This document shows positions 51,906-62,830 of a DNA stretch of 64,000 nucleotides, one piece after another (position 1 is the stretch's first letter; each line of letters starts with the position of its first letter). The DNA comes from Prostheceraeus crozeri. Lineage: Eukaryota; Platyhelminthes; Polycladida; Euryleptidae. The notes under the pieces are model-generated. The model saw only the letters and a program-made list of their open reading frames with translations, searched no databases and was not told the origin of the DNA. The position numbers and the translations under genes are program-made. Location: NCBI GenBank assembly GCA_907163375.1, contig CAJQUW010003163.1, forward strand, positions 62,001 through 126,000, read 5' to 3'.

Positions 51906-54362
51906 TAACCAGAGAAAATGATGCGCCTTAAAAGTCACATGTTTTATTACACCTTGTCAGCTCTAAGCTTTGATTTCTTTCTAATTACCTTGTTTGGAAT
52001 CATTCATTCATTCCCAAAAATTGAGATCAGAATTTTCCAGATGGGAATATTGGAATGAAATGGGTCAAAAGTATTAGCACTCGTCCTACGTGGGTGTTTT
52101 GACAGACGCGCCCTGCTGGAGGCGTTTCCGAAACTAAAGATCCAAATTCAAAGCAAAATGCACCAAATGAAAGCTCTCGTTATGACGAGTCAGAACATCA
52201 TCATTGTCTTGATATTCAAGGTCATTGTGGAGGTCAAATGTAAGGTCAAAAAGATGATTTTTTGCTATGATTCACAAGTTGATTTCACAATTTTGAATTC
52301 TAAGCGTCGAAGTCGAAATAGAATCTACAAGGAAATTATGAATTTTCTATTCAAATAGACACGAGAACACTTTCTTTTATAAATTCGAATATTTTGATAT
52401 ATTAAAAGGACACCTGAAAGCGAAAATAGTGCAAAATTCGACAAATCTGTCCTACATTCAAATTTTTGAAATCTCATGGTGACTAAAGTATCAGGCCGAT
52501 GTTATCAAAAATTGGTGAAAAGCTTTAAAATACGTAGAAAATAAGTTATCTAAACTTTGGCGTTCATAAATTACTTCGTTCAGGGCCTAGATAAAATCTT
52601 CGGAAGGAGGGGCGAAGGTTTTGTTGGATATTCTTCCTGTCGAACAAATTGCAAAAGCTACTTAATTGCTTTGAATATGTTGATTGATATGTGCAGCGTA
52701 CCGAAGAAATTCTCATGTGTTGAGAGTTCATACGTACAATGGTACTCTTCCTACATTTTACTTTCTTTCACTACCAAAGTATTTTCATTACCGAGGCAAG
52801 TTCACTGACGTCAACGATTGCCAGCGTGGCGTCACTATTCCATGGTAATCGAGGACGAAGTTAAACGCTCGATTCAACGTTCACTCTATTTATCTTCTGC
52901 CCTGCATGCGGTGACTCTCTCACTCTCCTCACGTATTCTGTCTCACAACATGGACACGCCAAGACGGCAACGCCCAGAAGAGCAAGGAAGTCTACGCGAC
53001 CCAGAGAGAGAAGAGTCCTACGCAAATCAAGTGAACAATAACTGTGATAGAATCACGAACTGTCGGTGTGATTCTGGAAGAACCTAAAGACTCTGATTCA
53101 CCACGTCATACGTGAACGCTCAAATCGGTCCTCTTAAGGGCTACCTGTCGATAGCCTTTGATTAAGATTATAAAGTTGCAATATTCCTTTTTTTCACTTC
53201 TTGACTTTTTTGTTTGGGAATAAAACTAACTCATAACACTTGGAATATTTTGCTTGGTTTTGATATCGTGGAAAATTTCATAGAAGTATCATCATATTTG
53301 TGGTTCCACCAAAATGGAATGGAAAGGTTATCGATCTTCTTATATATGGCATAGCTACCATGTCAGCATCACTCAACATCATTGAGTGATGTTCTCAACA
53401 TGCCATGAGAGAATCAGATTATCATAGCTTTCACAATATAGAGCATTACAATGTTTGCCAGAAACACATCAAGAAACTGCTCCCGGCTTAGCTTGTAGAA
53501 GCATAAAAACAAAATAGTATTGCTCACTTGCAAGCATGTTGCTTGCCTCGTCAAGTTACGCATAATCTGTAGAATTATTGGAATTTCTTCTATTTTGGGC
53601 TGATGAAAACGTCGCCGACAATTGCATTGCATTTGTGTAGCTTTCTAAAATTTTTCAGACTGATGTCTTTGTTAGAGAGATATAAGCTACTACTACCCTT
53701 ATGAAAATTCCTGATGATTTTTCATGAGATTTTTTTCATATAGGTCTCATGAAATTTCATTCGGATTTGAAACGTTTCCGCATAATATATCTCATCAAAT
53801 TTCATGAGTTTCTCATAAAAATCTCATTGATAAATTAACAGTTGCTCTTTCAAACTACTGAATATATTATTCTGGCATTTATGTATTGAGGCTTTCTTAG
53901 CCCCAGTGCATTCCCACGCCATGTCCTCAATGTATTCGCAATGATGAACCGTTAATGTTATTGGGATAAGATATTGAAATTTGATTGGATATATTTCAAT
54001 TTTCAATATCTTGCATTCAACATCTGGTTGTAAAGTCAAACTACAAATGCATCATTTCGAGAAGGCTGTCGCAGATCGCTATGTTATATTCTACATTGCT
54101 GCTTTTTATCTTCTGTAGACTAAACTTGGAGATTCTTATCGATTGAATAAGCGTTTGTGTGGCTCTTTACTTTCGCGGCTAGCATGCATACCTTACTGCC
54201 TAGTAACTTATTTTCACAAAAACCTCATGAATGCTCATGATTTTCCCATGAGCGCTTCATGAGACAAGACACGAAGATGGTGATGTAGTATTTAGCAAAT
54301 TCTGTTATCTGAGCCTGGGCTACATTGAGAAATATGGCCCATCCTAAGGTTGGGCAAAGACG
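51906..54362. other. intergenic, mostly unrecognised
   Basis: No exon, RNA gene or transposase is recognised. 52965-53087 has an open arginine/glutamate-rich frame after an ATG (MDTPRRQRPEEQG) that could be the start of a small gene or a retroelement ORF; it ends within 45 codons and no continuation was found. 53700-53830 is a cluster of tcatgaaatttcat-like short inverted motifs. Confidence 0.4.
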
Positions 54363-54384
54363 TGTATTGGGTATACCCAATACA
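54363..54384. repeat. 22-bp perfect palindrome
   Basis: Centre GGGTATACCC, extended by ATT/AAT and TGT/ACA. No neighbouring gene makes a regulatory role likely; it may be the centre of a small decayed foldback. Confidence 0.7.
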
Positions 54385-55302
54385 AGTTTTGGGCCAAAGC
54401 TTGAGTCAAAAACCAAAACCCAATGCCAAGTTTCAATAAATGAGTAGTATGGAGTAAAAGAAGTGCATTCCTTGTATTCTGCGCTGACTTAGAGGTTCTG
54501 CTATAGGCCAAAATTCTTGATTTTATATAATTTCATCACATTATTGCTGTATTGCTGTTGAATTAGAGTCGGCAGTTGAAAGAGCACTTTCGAGGCAAAC
54601 CCTTGTCTATATAAATTTGCGTTGAAAGATAATGCAAGACACAACAGATGCTCAACTGTTCATATTAATGAACTTTGACCAAATTACACATGCCGAACCT
54701 CAGAAACGTAAAGCTAATGCTATCACTACTTGAAAGAAGTCAGCAAAATTAATACTTTGATGTTGCAGTTTTCTGAGATCACACAGGATGCTGATTCTGT
54801 TGTAAGAAGTCCTTCCGCACGTGTTTGAGGTGTTGTTTTGTAATTTGTGGGCCCATGAGAAGTGTGGTATTAGTGGGAAGCGATTTTTTATTTCAAAAAC
54901 TGTAATTTACTAGTAGCCTAGGCACTAGCATGTTTTGCGTTATAAAGCTTTCCTTTAGTTCATCTAATAGTGATATGCTGCTATTTTGATTCAATAGTGA
55001 CTGAATTAAACATTGTTCCTAACAAACGAATTGTTTCCATTTTGTAATGGATCGTAATACATAGTATAGCATTGTAGTGAATGCAAGGTATAACTACAGA
55101 ATACAAAATTGGAATGAATTCATTTTCAAATAAATGTCTGTTGTCTCACATATTTTAGGGGTGCGAAGATATGAAATATATACTCATTGACAAAATTTTT
55201 GAAATATTTACTTCTTTAACTTCTTTCTTTTTGACTGGTATATATACATGTATGTATGATACCTCGATAATTTAGTCGCAATCTCCACCAAGTCGCTAGC
55301 AC
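54385..55302. other. intergenic, no feature recognised
   Basis: AT-rich sequence without splice-supported exons, repeats or transposon ends that I can identify. Confidence 0.4.
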
Positions 55303-55881
55303 AGAAAAACAACGCATGTAGCAGATTCAACTTTAATAGCGCGTGTGCCCCCCTCTAGCTCCAATACATTCAGTAATCCGAGATGGCATGGATTCACAAA
55401 GTTTCTGAATGAAGGATGTTTCAAGGAGAAGCCACTGCTCTGTCAGTCTTTCAGAGAGAATCTTCAGGGACACTGGTGGAAGTGAATAGCGGTCTCTCAC
55501 TCGCCGCCCAAGCTCGTCCCATACTTGTTCAATGGGTGATAAGTCAGGTGAGCGTGCAGGTCAGTCAAGGGTTTGAATGTTCAATCTCCTAACAGTGGCA
55601 ATGACAGCCGAGGAGCGATGTGGTCTTGCGTTGTCGTTTTGGAAGACGAGATCCTCCACCCTGGCCACTGGGGCAACAACAGGAAGCACAATTTCATTGA
55701 GATACCTCTCTCCAGTCAACGTGCCTTTGATGATGACTGCTGTCGTTCGTCCGCCATGCCAAATGCCACCCCACAGCATAAGACTTCCACCACCATATCT
55801 GTCGTGTTCTTTAATACAGCATGGGGCAAAGTGTTCACCTGGAAGACGATGCACTCTGACACGACCGTCATCGAAATCCAG
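55303..55881 (-). pseudogene. Tc1-like transposase, C-terminal half, twin of 11405-12443
   Basis: Nearly identical by eye to 11404-11982 (shared DWPARSP-type end, MLWGGIWHGG, VVAPV.RVED). Catalytic Asp in VFQNDNARPH and the downstream region are present, but frames are broken after LNIQTLD by a stop (tcagtcaaggg). The copy ends abruptly at 55881, where a T-run begins; the first catalytic Asp and the DNA-binding half are gone. Confidence 0.88.
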
Positions 55882-56013
55882 ATTTTTTTGTTGTTTTTTC
55901 CATGTTTTTTTTATAATCCAATTGTGATTTTCAACTCAAGAGTAATTTAATTCAAGTAATTTAACAACAATGAAATTAAATATACGGTAGATCAAATTGC
56001 CATGCAAAAGATG

Positions 56014-56086
56014 TGTGGCTGGTAGGATTCGAGCCTACGAGCAAGATTGACTAGACCTGTGCTCTACCAACTGAGCTACGAGCCAC
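56014..56086 (-). tRNA. tRNA-like sequence, anticodon loop CTAGTCA (Thr AGT by position)
   Basis: Minus strand: GTGGCTC at the acceptor pairs with AGCCAC (6 of 7). The D stem is GCTC/GAGC with loop AGTTGGTA, the T stem is GTAGG/CCTAC with loop CTCGAAT. A box TAGCTCAGTTGG and B box GGCTCGAATCC are good, and a TTTT terminator follows about 8 nt later. Faults: an extra base between acceptor and D stem, C at position 37, and a weak anticodon stem with one mismatch and one G-T pair. It may be a tRNA pseudogene or the head of a SINE. Confidence 0.45.
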
Positions 56087-56099
56087 TTATGCGACTGTG

Positions 56100-56870
56100 T
56101 CAATTGGCAGGATCAAACCCTTACCACCATATGAAATGCATAGAATATCAATATGCAGAAAGGCAACAAATTGCATGCAAGCTTACAGGAAATACAATAT
56201 GTACAAACTTTCAATGCATGGCATTGACAAACACAAAATATAATAGCTAATGACCACAAAATACTCTGTGAATTGAGTGGAATTTTGATAAAAAATCAGA
56301 ACTTCATGCTCATATGCTTTTCCTGCTTTCAATGATACGGCTTGTGAATGCTGGGATAAGACCATAGCCTTCAGCCAGCTTTGTGTTGTTACTGATGCTG
56401 CAAGACTATGATCTATGATACATGATTTTGTTTTGCTGTTTTTTCTTGTTTATTATTTAATTCTGTGTATCTCTCGTGTTCACTTTCTGGTTTTCTCTTC
56501 ACGATTTTCAATATTGAGGTTTATGATTTCAAATAAACGCATTATTATCTCCTAAATTCAATTCAAAATATTAATTTTTAATTCAGAGTAGGAAAAATTT
56601 GATATTCCTCCAACCTGGTAGCTTGCCCAATTTGCTGATAAAGATATTGAAAACGTCATGACAACAGATGCTGTTGTTGCAGATGAACAAACAGACTGTC
56701 CTGTTCGGAAAATGATATTCACAGAATTTCTTTTGGGTACAAGATGGTTTCAGGAAGTTTTTCCTTCTTAAGATCTGTGTAGCAACATTTACCTAGATCG
56801 GTGTCTGATCGGGCAGCTCAAAAGTTCCAAAGCCTCCATGTCTCTTTCAAGTTGAATCCCAAACATTTCC
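56100..56870. other. intergenic, no feature recognised
   Basis: No coding or repeat structure seen apart from short AT-rich stretches. Confidence 0.4.
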
Positions 56871-56875
56871 TTTTA

Positions 56876-57067
56876 TTTATCAAATCTCAGCAGATGCAAC
56901 CACCACGAGACATGTTTCGGCCTGTTGGGCCGTTGGAGCTAGAAGACGTGTAAGCATGCCCTCTAACCACTAGGCCACCGGACCATCTGTTAAGAGTGTG
57001 AATTAACCAGGAAGCCACTGCTTTAACGCAGGCACGTGGAGGGGGAATGCATTCTGCAATCACTTAA
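56876..57067 (-). mobile_element. tRNA-derived SINE, copy 2 with internal deletion
   Basis: Reverse of 30654-30879. It keeps the leader (ccctccacgtgcctgcg), A box (TGGCCTAGTGG) and conserved tail (gcccaacaggccgaaacatg, tctcgtggtgg). About 30 bp between ctccaacg and gcccaac, including the B box, is deleted, so it should not be transcribed from its own promoter. Confidence 0.75.
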
Positions 57068-57326
57068 TCACCATTGTTGCAAATGGGGTTTTATTTCAAT
57101 CATCCAACACTGAATCGATTTGTTGAATCATCTTTAAGGGATGATATCTTTCATATGAAAATCAATACCCACAGCATCATGTGGCATCACTCACGAGAAA
57201 GCAATGCAACTTTCATATCTATGAATAATCAGCAAATTTGAATAAAAAAATTGAATGAGAAGTGATTACAGTTGGGCATATAGCTCAAATTCGTTGTGCG
57301 ATTTATTCACTGAATTATGTTACAAC

Positions 57327-57935
57327 CACAGAATTAAATATTTTGTTTATCTGCTTCGGTTTGCTAGAAGTGTGATTAATACGAAATTGCCGGCACATCG
57401 AGGAACCTATTAAGTGGGCAAAAAGGAATTCCTAATACCTTACAGAGATAGGAAAAAAGTCGTGCGTTGCTTGCGGATTAATGTGATTTCCAGCAAAGTG
57501 CTTCGATTGCCAAAATTCCTTCAGATTCGAAGAATTCAGATCATTGCCCACAAGTTTTCTCCATAATGTTGGCCTTTCCGATCATTATTAAAGAAAGTAG
57601 CAGGCGTACGAAAATTAGTTCACCTGATGATTTCACATCCTCTCATCGGTATTTCTCACTGCATAGTGCATACAATCGAATGTTAACCAAGACAGCGTTG
57701 TGTGTTTTGGTGTGTGCGAAGTGATATCACAGCACGCACGCATCTCTCACTGGCTCTGGTGTCCTCTGTTGACATTATTGTTTGTCATTTCCAATAGCAA
57801 GCGATACACGAATTATCCATTCGAGATCAAAGAGCAAGTTGTCTAATTCTGTGATGTGTCATTTCGAAATTAAGGTTAGATACAATCCTTCCATTCTAGG
57901 AAACCGAAGCGCGCGCAGATGAATCTAATTCTGTG
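57327..57935 (+). mobile_element. family B hAT-like element, copy
   Basis: Left end CACAGAATTAAATATTTTG, right end GATGAATCTAATTCTGTG, flanked by perfect 8-bp duplications GTTACAAC (57319-57326, 57936-57943). 609 bp, inverse of 51292-51897. No ORF of note. Confidence 0.9.
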
Positions 57936-57943
57936 GTTACAAC

Positions 57944-59437
57944 TATAACTAGAGAGTAAAACAGCCTACCAAACGATGTGTAAAATGTCTGCATCACTTG
58001 CATCCCTTATAAGATTGTCCGCGATGAAGAGTTGAATGGTCGAAGATGAGCAGATTGAATGGTGTCTAATGGTCAAATGTAAGAGCGATGACATGTTTCT
58101 GAATGAAAATGTTCGGAGTTGAGCTTGGCGGAGATGTGGAGACTTTGGAAGAAATAAAACAGGAAAATGTGATTTTTTGGCGTTCTATTACAAAGCGTGA
58201 TTGCTGAAGGTTGATCCAGTTATCACCCAGTTGATGTTGTATGATCATCTGCAGCAGAAAGACTTCGCCATGATGATTATCACTTGAAGAGAAGAATTGG
58301 AAGTAGACTACCTTTTCCATTCAATCGTTGATCTTTTCATCTATTTTTTTTGGATTTCGAGCTCTTCTGCTTTGTATGAGCATTTCACTATCATTCTCAA
58401 AGGCAATCATTGCAATGTTGATTTTGTTAATAAAGAAGTCTATTGGCTTCAAAATGAGACATTATTTGCTAATTTCTGCTGTACTATTTGAAAGTTTTTT
58501 GAAAATTTAGTCCCATTTTTTATGCCGCACCGTGTAATTAGCGTTGATCTGACGAGATAAAATGACTCGCTAGAGATTGAAGCAATCAGCAAATATGGAT
58601 GCAATCAGATAGTTTTGGATACCATCTACACTTGTCGGAATACGTTGTTGAAATGAAGAGGAAATAAGAGCAGTCTAACTCAATTCAAAATGTTCTGCTA
58701 AAATTCTATAAAATAATTTGCTCGACATTCAGAATTAAGCAATTTACAAATAAGCGATGCATTCTGATGAACACTTTTATTGATAAATGCAGTTACGGAT
58801 ATTTTTGCACTCATCAATCATCAAAATGATTAAAAACGGAACATTAACAACTGAATTAATAAACACTTTAGATTTTCATGATCTCAGCTTTGCATGTGCA
58901 CGAAATTCTCTTACTTTCTGCTGTGATGTAAAAGTCGCAAATCTCCTCTCTCATTTCAAACGCTTTCGAGTGGACGTTTCATTTGACTATCAAAATTAGC
59001 AAATAGCACAGCAATTCCCTTTTGATATGTGAATCCTTTTGAGCTTGCTGACATCCCAGTTGGGTGTTGCCGTTTCGAATTCTTATAGGCGAATATCTTA
59101 TTTGATACCTAGACTTTGATTTCAATAAAATGAGTTTAAGAAAACCGACTCGACAGAGAAGGAAAAAAATCTGTCAATTTGATCACAGCCGCTTCATTGC
59201 TATTGTTTTCATTTATTTGACAACAAGTAATCAGCATTTGTTGAAGTATAAAATACAATCCAGGACAATGGATAATCTATTGGGAAAATTTTTCATTTGA
59301 TCAGCAAATTATCTCACTATTCAATATTTTTGCGAGCATTTTCATTATTTGGAATTGTGCTTTTCAAGGAATTATTCTGTAAGTTATTCATCTCATTTCG
59401 GTACCTTCAGAAAAACTCGAAGAAAGTAAACAGTATT
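57944..59437. other. intergenic, no feature recognised
   Basis: Open frames here (58066-58320 minus, 58297-58491 plus, 58787-58999 plus) lack recognisable motifs or splice sites. No repeat copies were seen elsewhere in the window. Confidence 0.4.
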
Positions 59438-59865
59438 CACTAGGTGACCTGCCACGCTCAATTACGCGTAATTACACATTACCCTAAACATCCGTGGCTA
59501 TGCGGGACATTACTGCAACATATATCGACAGTTCTGTTATAAAGGCTTTGCGTCCGTCTCATGCGTCTGCATGTATCAGAGGCTAAACAATGTGATAGAA
59601 CCTCAATTTCATGCTCAGGGAAGACAGAACATACTTAGCGGCTCACCTGTGGTTCAAGCGACAGCGCAGACAACCGTAGACGACATGCAAACTATAAACG
59701 CTCGTCCGCGCGTAATCATAAACATTCCCCATGTTTTGACAGTATCAGATCAAGTGATTTCTGACTCTTAGTGCAGCGCGTATGTACGCGGGTAGAAGAA
59801 TAGAATGTCCTTAAGCACGGATGTTTGGGGTGCTCCGTCATTAGGCTTTGCAATGTCAACTAGTG
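59438..59865. mobile_element. family D element, uninterrupted copy
   Basis: 428 bp with inverted ends CACTAGGTGACCTGCCA and TTTGCAATGTCAACTAGTG. It is colinear with 32025-33508 minus the 1070-bp family C insertion. At the insertion point it reads acacattaccctaaacatc, the unoccupied site. Its own target duplication is unclear. Confidence 0.75.
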
Positions 59866-61272
59866 TTACAGTAACTTGTTTTGAAGATTTTAATGTAGAG
59901 AGGCCCATCTGATGAGCTTTGCTAATCATCTGCTTGATATGATTCGTTGCTAACAGGTGAATTTCGAGATAGGGGCATGTAGGCCCTACTTGTAGTAATC
60001 GCGAAGCTTGTCTGCATACATGAAACTTGAAAGTAAGCCTAATGATGTAAACTTAATAAATTCTTCTTCAGCTTAGTCACAGATGATCAGCCTTCTCAAA
60101 GCAAGATATTTTTTCCTAGAAAATGTTACTCTTTCAGATCTGTGCAAGAAATAGTTTCAAATTCATTACCTTAGCTAAAGATCAATAATTTCTAAACACA
60201 TCTCAGTGCAATTTATTTACGAATTTTAGAACATTCATGTTGCATGCTGTATGTTGCAGTTCTTCTGTCACTGTGGATAGGATTTCCGGTCGCATCTAAC
60301 CGAAAAGAACCCAAAATTTTGCTCAAATTAGCAAAACTAAGCAAGAGTGAATTGCGTTATTTCCATCATGTAACACCTCGTTCGATGGTCAAGTTTTGCA
60401 TGTAATCTACATGTACATGTAAGACTGTTTTATTTACCTTTCCTTGACATATTCCCACACACTTTAGGTTAAGGAAAGTAGTTCTAGCGATCTTTGATGA
60501 GTGGTTCAGAGATTCATTACATCATCTTTCACATCAGAAGCCACTCTCATGGGCTCTCTTCGATTGCAAGCGATGATGCAATGAATTTCTATGCAATTCA
60601 TCATAGATGGCTGGAGTCGCTTTCCCAGAACATCAGCTCCCTACATCTGCACTTAGTATCTTGGCATACACACCAATAACATCATAGGTACATGCTGCAT
60701 ACATACGTGTGTAACATACATACACAGAAATGACTGTTGATGCTCTTTAGTTCGTTCATCGATGGCTCTGCTAGTCTCACCGATACAGGGTCATCTACAA
60801 TTATTTTTCATTTTTTTGTGGGAGTGAAAAGATATCTCCTCTATGCAAACTGCCGGGAGGAAAAATTTATTTTTCAGTCCAACGGGATCACAAAGTTATC
60901 TTTGCCTCCCACAATTAACTTTTCTTGTGTAAGATCCAGTGTAAAAAAATCATAGAAGTCTGTCAACAAGCTATGATTAGCCAAGACTACCAAGATATCG
61001 ATATAGTCCCTGGATTACCTTATTCATAGATTTCGCGATACAACCATCAATTTCATAATGAACAATAGACATCTAAAAGTCACAAAATGAAAAGCTACAT
61101 TCTTTCGAGAGGAAATAAACGTTTCCTCCCTTAGCTATCTGTCCCTCCATCCCTGCGCTCGGACTGTACAACATAGCTGCGGAGGGAAAAGTTGATATTT
61201 CCTCTCTCAAGAAAATAGCTATTCTTCATTCTAACCCGATGAAGATGAAATTGCTATGGATTTCTCTATCAT
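59866..61272. other. intergenic, no feature recognised
   Basis: No exon or transposon end identified. Short runs of acatacatac at 60695-60725 and cctcccttagc / ctcccttag-like motifs at 61120-61150 are low complexity. Confidence 0.4.
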
Positions 61273-61318
61273 TCAGCGGGCAATAAGGCAGTAGTTGGCA
61301 TTATTGCCCGCTGAATTT
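61273..61318. repeat. perfect 16-bp inverted repeat with 14-bp loop
   Basis: attcagcgggcaataa and ttattgcccgctgaat flank ggcagtagttggca. A third partial copy (attattgcccgc) follows at about 61351. This is a likely remnant of a small foldback element. Confidence 0.85.
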
Positions 61319-61599
61319 CCATTGAAATTACATTGGAAAAAAAACTGCATTATTGCCCGCACGTAAATTTTATGCCAATTATACATAGAAATGATGCAAA
61401 TATCACTATTTTGGGAAGATTCATGCATACACATTAGCAGTAATATCTAGGTCACGGTGTCCCCGAACAAGGTTGAACCCTCAAAAAATTGTACACAACT
61501 TTTGTCAATGGTTTTAGGGACAGTTTTGCATCCTGTTTAAAGTTATGTAATTTTTAAAATATTCTATTGAGGGCTTTTCGAGAAAAATCGATTTTTCGA

Positions 61600-62000
61600 A
61601 ATTCAACTTCCATATATGGAAGGTAGAGGTGAAATAAACGCTAATTTACACATCTGTCATTGTATAAATCAAATTCCATCTTTTCTAAGGTTATTGGAAC
61701 CATTTTATATAAATGTTGCAAAAAAGTAGGCTATCACTGAGGTTTCTAGTTTGAAATTCAAATTCAACTTCCATATATGGAAAATAAATATGAAATAAAC
61801 ATTTTTTCGTGTACCTGACATTGTATCAGCATATTTTTATACTTTTTAAGTTGAATGAAATCGGTTGTTCTTAACCATATATGCAAGAAAAATAAAATCA
61901 ATCACAGAGGCATGAAATTTGAAACTTATATCCAACTTCCATATACGGAAAGTACAATTATCAATTGATTATCAGCTGTCATTCAGTCAGCATCACATCA
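61600..62000. promoter_or_regulatory. diverged 160-bp repeats each with a CArG-like box
   Basis: Three diverged units begin aacttccatat.tgga and continue gaaataaac, about 161 and 168 bp apart. They contain CCATATATGG at 61610-61619 and 61771-61780 and CCATATACGG at 61939-61948. CC(A/T)6GG is the binding site of SRF/MADS factors; the first two are perfect. They lie 0.3-0.65 kb upstream of the start at 62259. A promoter role is inferred. Confidence 0.4.
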
Positions 62001-62117
62001 TTATTAGTTGTTGTCAAATGTCCTTTCTCAAATCTTCAGCGTGGTTAATGAATAGTATGAGTAAAAGATTTTCTCAAACAAATTGTGTTCGATTCAGCAT
62101 TTTCTTTCAACGGCATC

Positions 62118-62223
62118 TCGTCTGTATCCTGTTAACACTCTTTCAATATCTATGGAATTTTTGAATCCTCGTTCTCTATATCCTGTTAACACTCTTTCAA
62201 TATCTATGGAATTTTTGAATACT
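62118..62223. repeat. two 53-bp tandem units
   Basis: tatcctgttaacactctttc followed by aatatctatggaatttttga occurs twice in a row with one or two differences. It lies just upstream of the CxxC gene start. Confidence 0.9.
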
Positions 62224-62258
62224 CGTTCTCTTTTGTGACGTATGTATGATTTGAAAAT

Positions 62259-62830
62259 ATGACCATTGTATGTGCGTCTCATTTTGCTCGAGACGTTGTA
62301 TGTATTTTGTGCTTCAAAAAGTCATCGACTGTTAGGAAACTTACGGAGGAACACCATCAAGCTATTCAGGAGCATTTCATAGATGGACTTGAATTTTATT
62401 CCGATCATCGTTTACCTCGAGTTATTTGTGGTACATGTTTGTTGACGCTTAACGAATACAAAAGAGGAATTTTTGTAATTCAACGTAGCAAAGTGCGTCA
62501 AGGTAACAAAATTAAAAAAAACAAAACAAGCTAATGACTAGTTAATTTTCAATAGGTACAAAATATGATTTAAAAGAAAATTTTTATATCCTAAAAAGTC
62601 AAAAAAATTTAAAAAATGCTTACTAGAAGGACAAACAACGCTTCTCCTCTCCTCATGTGTAATGAATTGGCGAGTAAGTCGTTCTGTTCAAAATTATGTT
62701 TATCACTTATATATTGAAAAGATCCTATTTAACAGTCTGCCCATTCAGATGATAAGAGGACAAGTCTGTTTCCAATCAAAATACCAGATCTAGCTAACAC
62801 AGCGGGATTACGCTATCTAAAATCTACCAG
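62259..62830 (+). CDS. CxxC-module protein gene, first two exons (partial)
   Basis: Exon 1 (62259-62502) starts at ATG with MTIVCASHFARDVVCILCF and ends CAAG|gtaaca. C-I-L-C and C-G-T-C lie about 40 residues apart around EEHHQAIQEHFIDGLEFYSD and RLPRVIC, suggesting one zinc-binding fold. Exon 2 (62749-62830, acceptor cccattcag, donor CCAG|gtgtgt) fits in phase and adds DDKRTSLFPIKIPDLANTAG, then LRYLKST. An alternative upstream acceptor at 62735 would not fit exon 1's phase. The layout C-x-x-C ... L-P-x-x-I-C-x-x-C ... P-x-I ... S-T-R resembles uncharacterised cysteine-rich proteins of invertebrate repeats; this is recalled, not searched. The rest lies beyond the window or in the duplicated copies. 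Function unknown. Confidence 0.55.
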
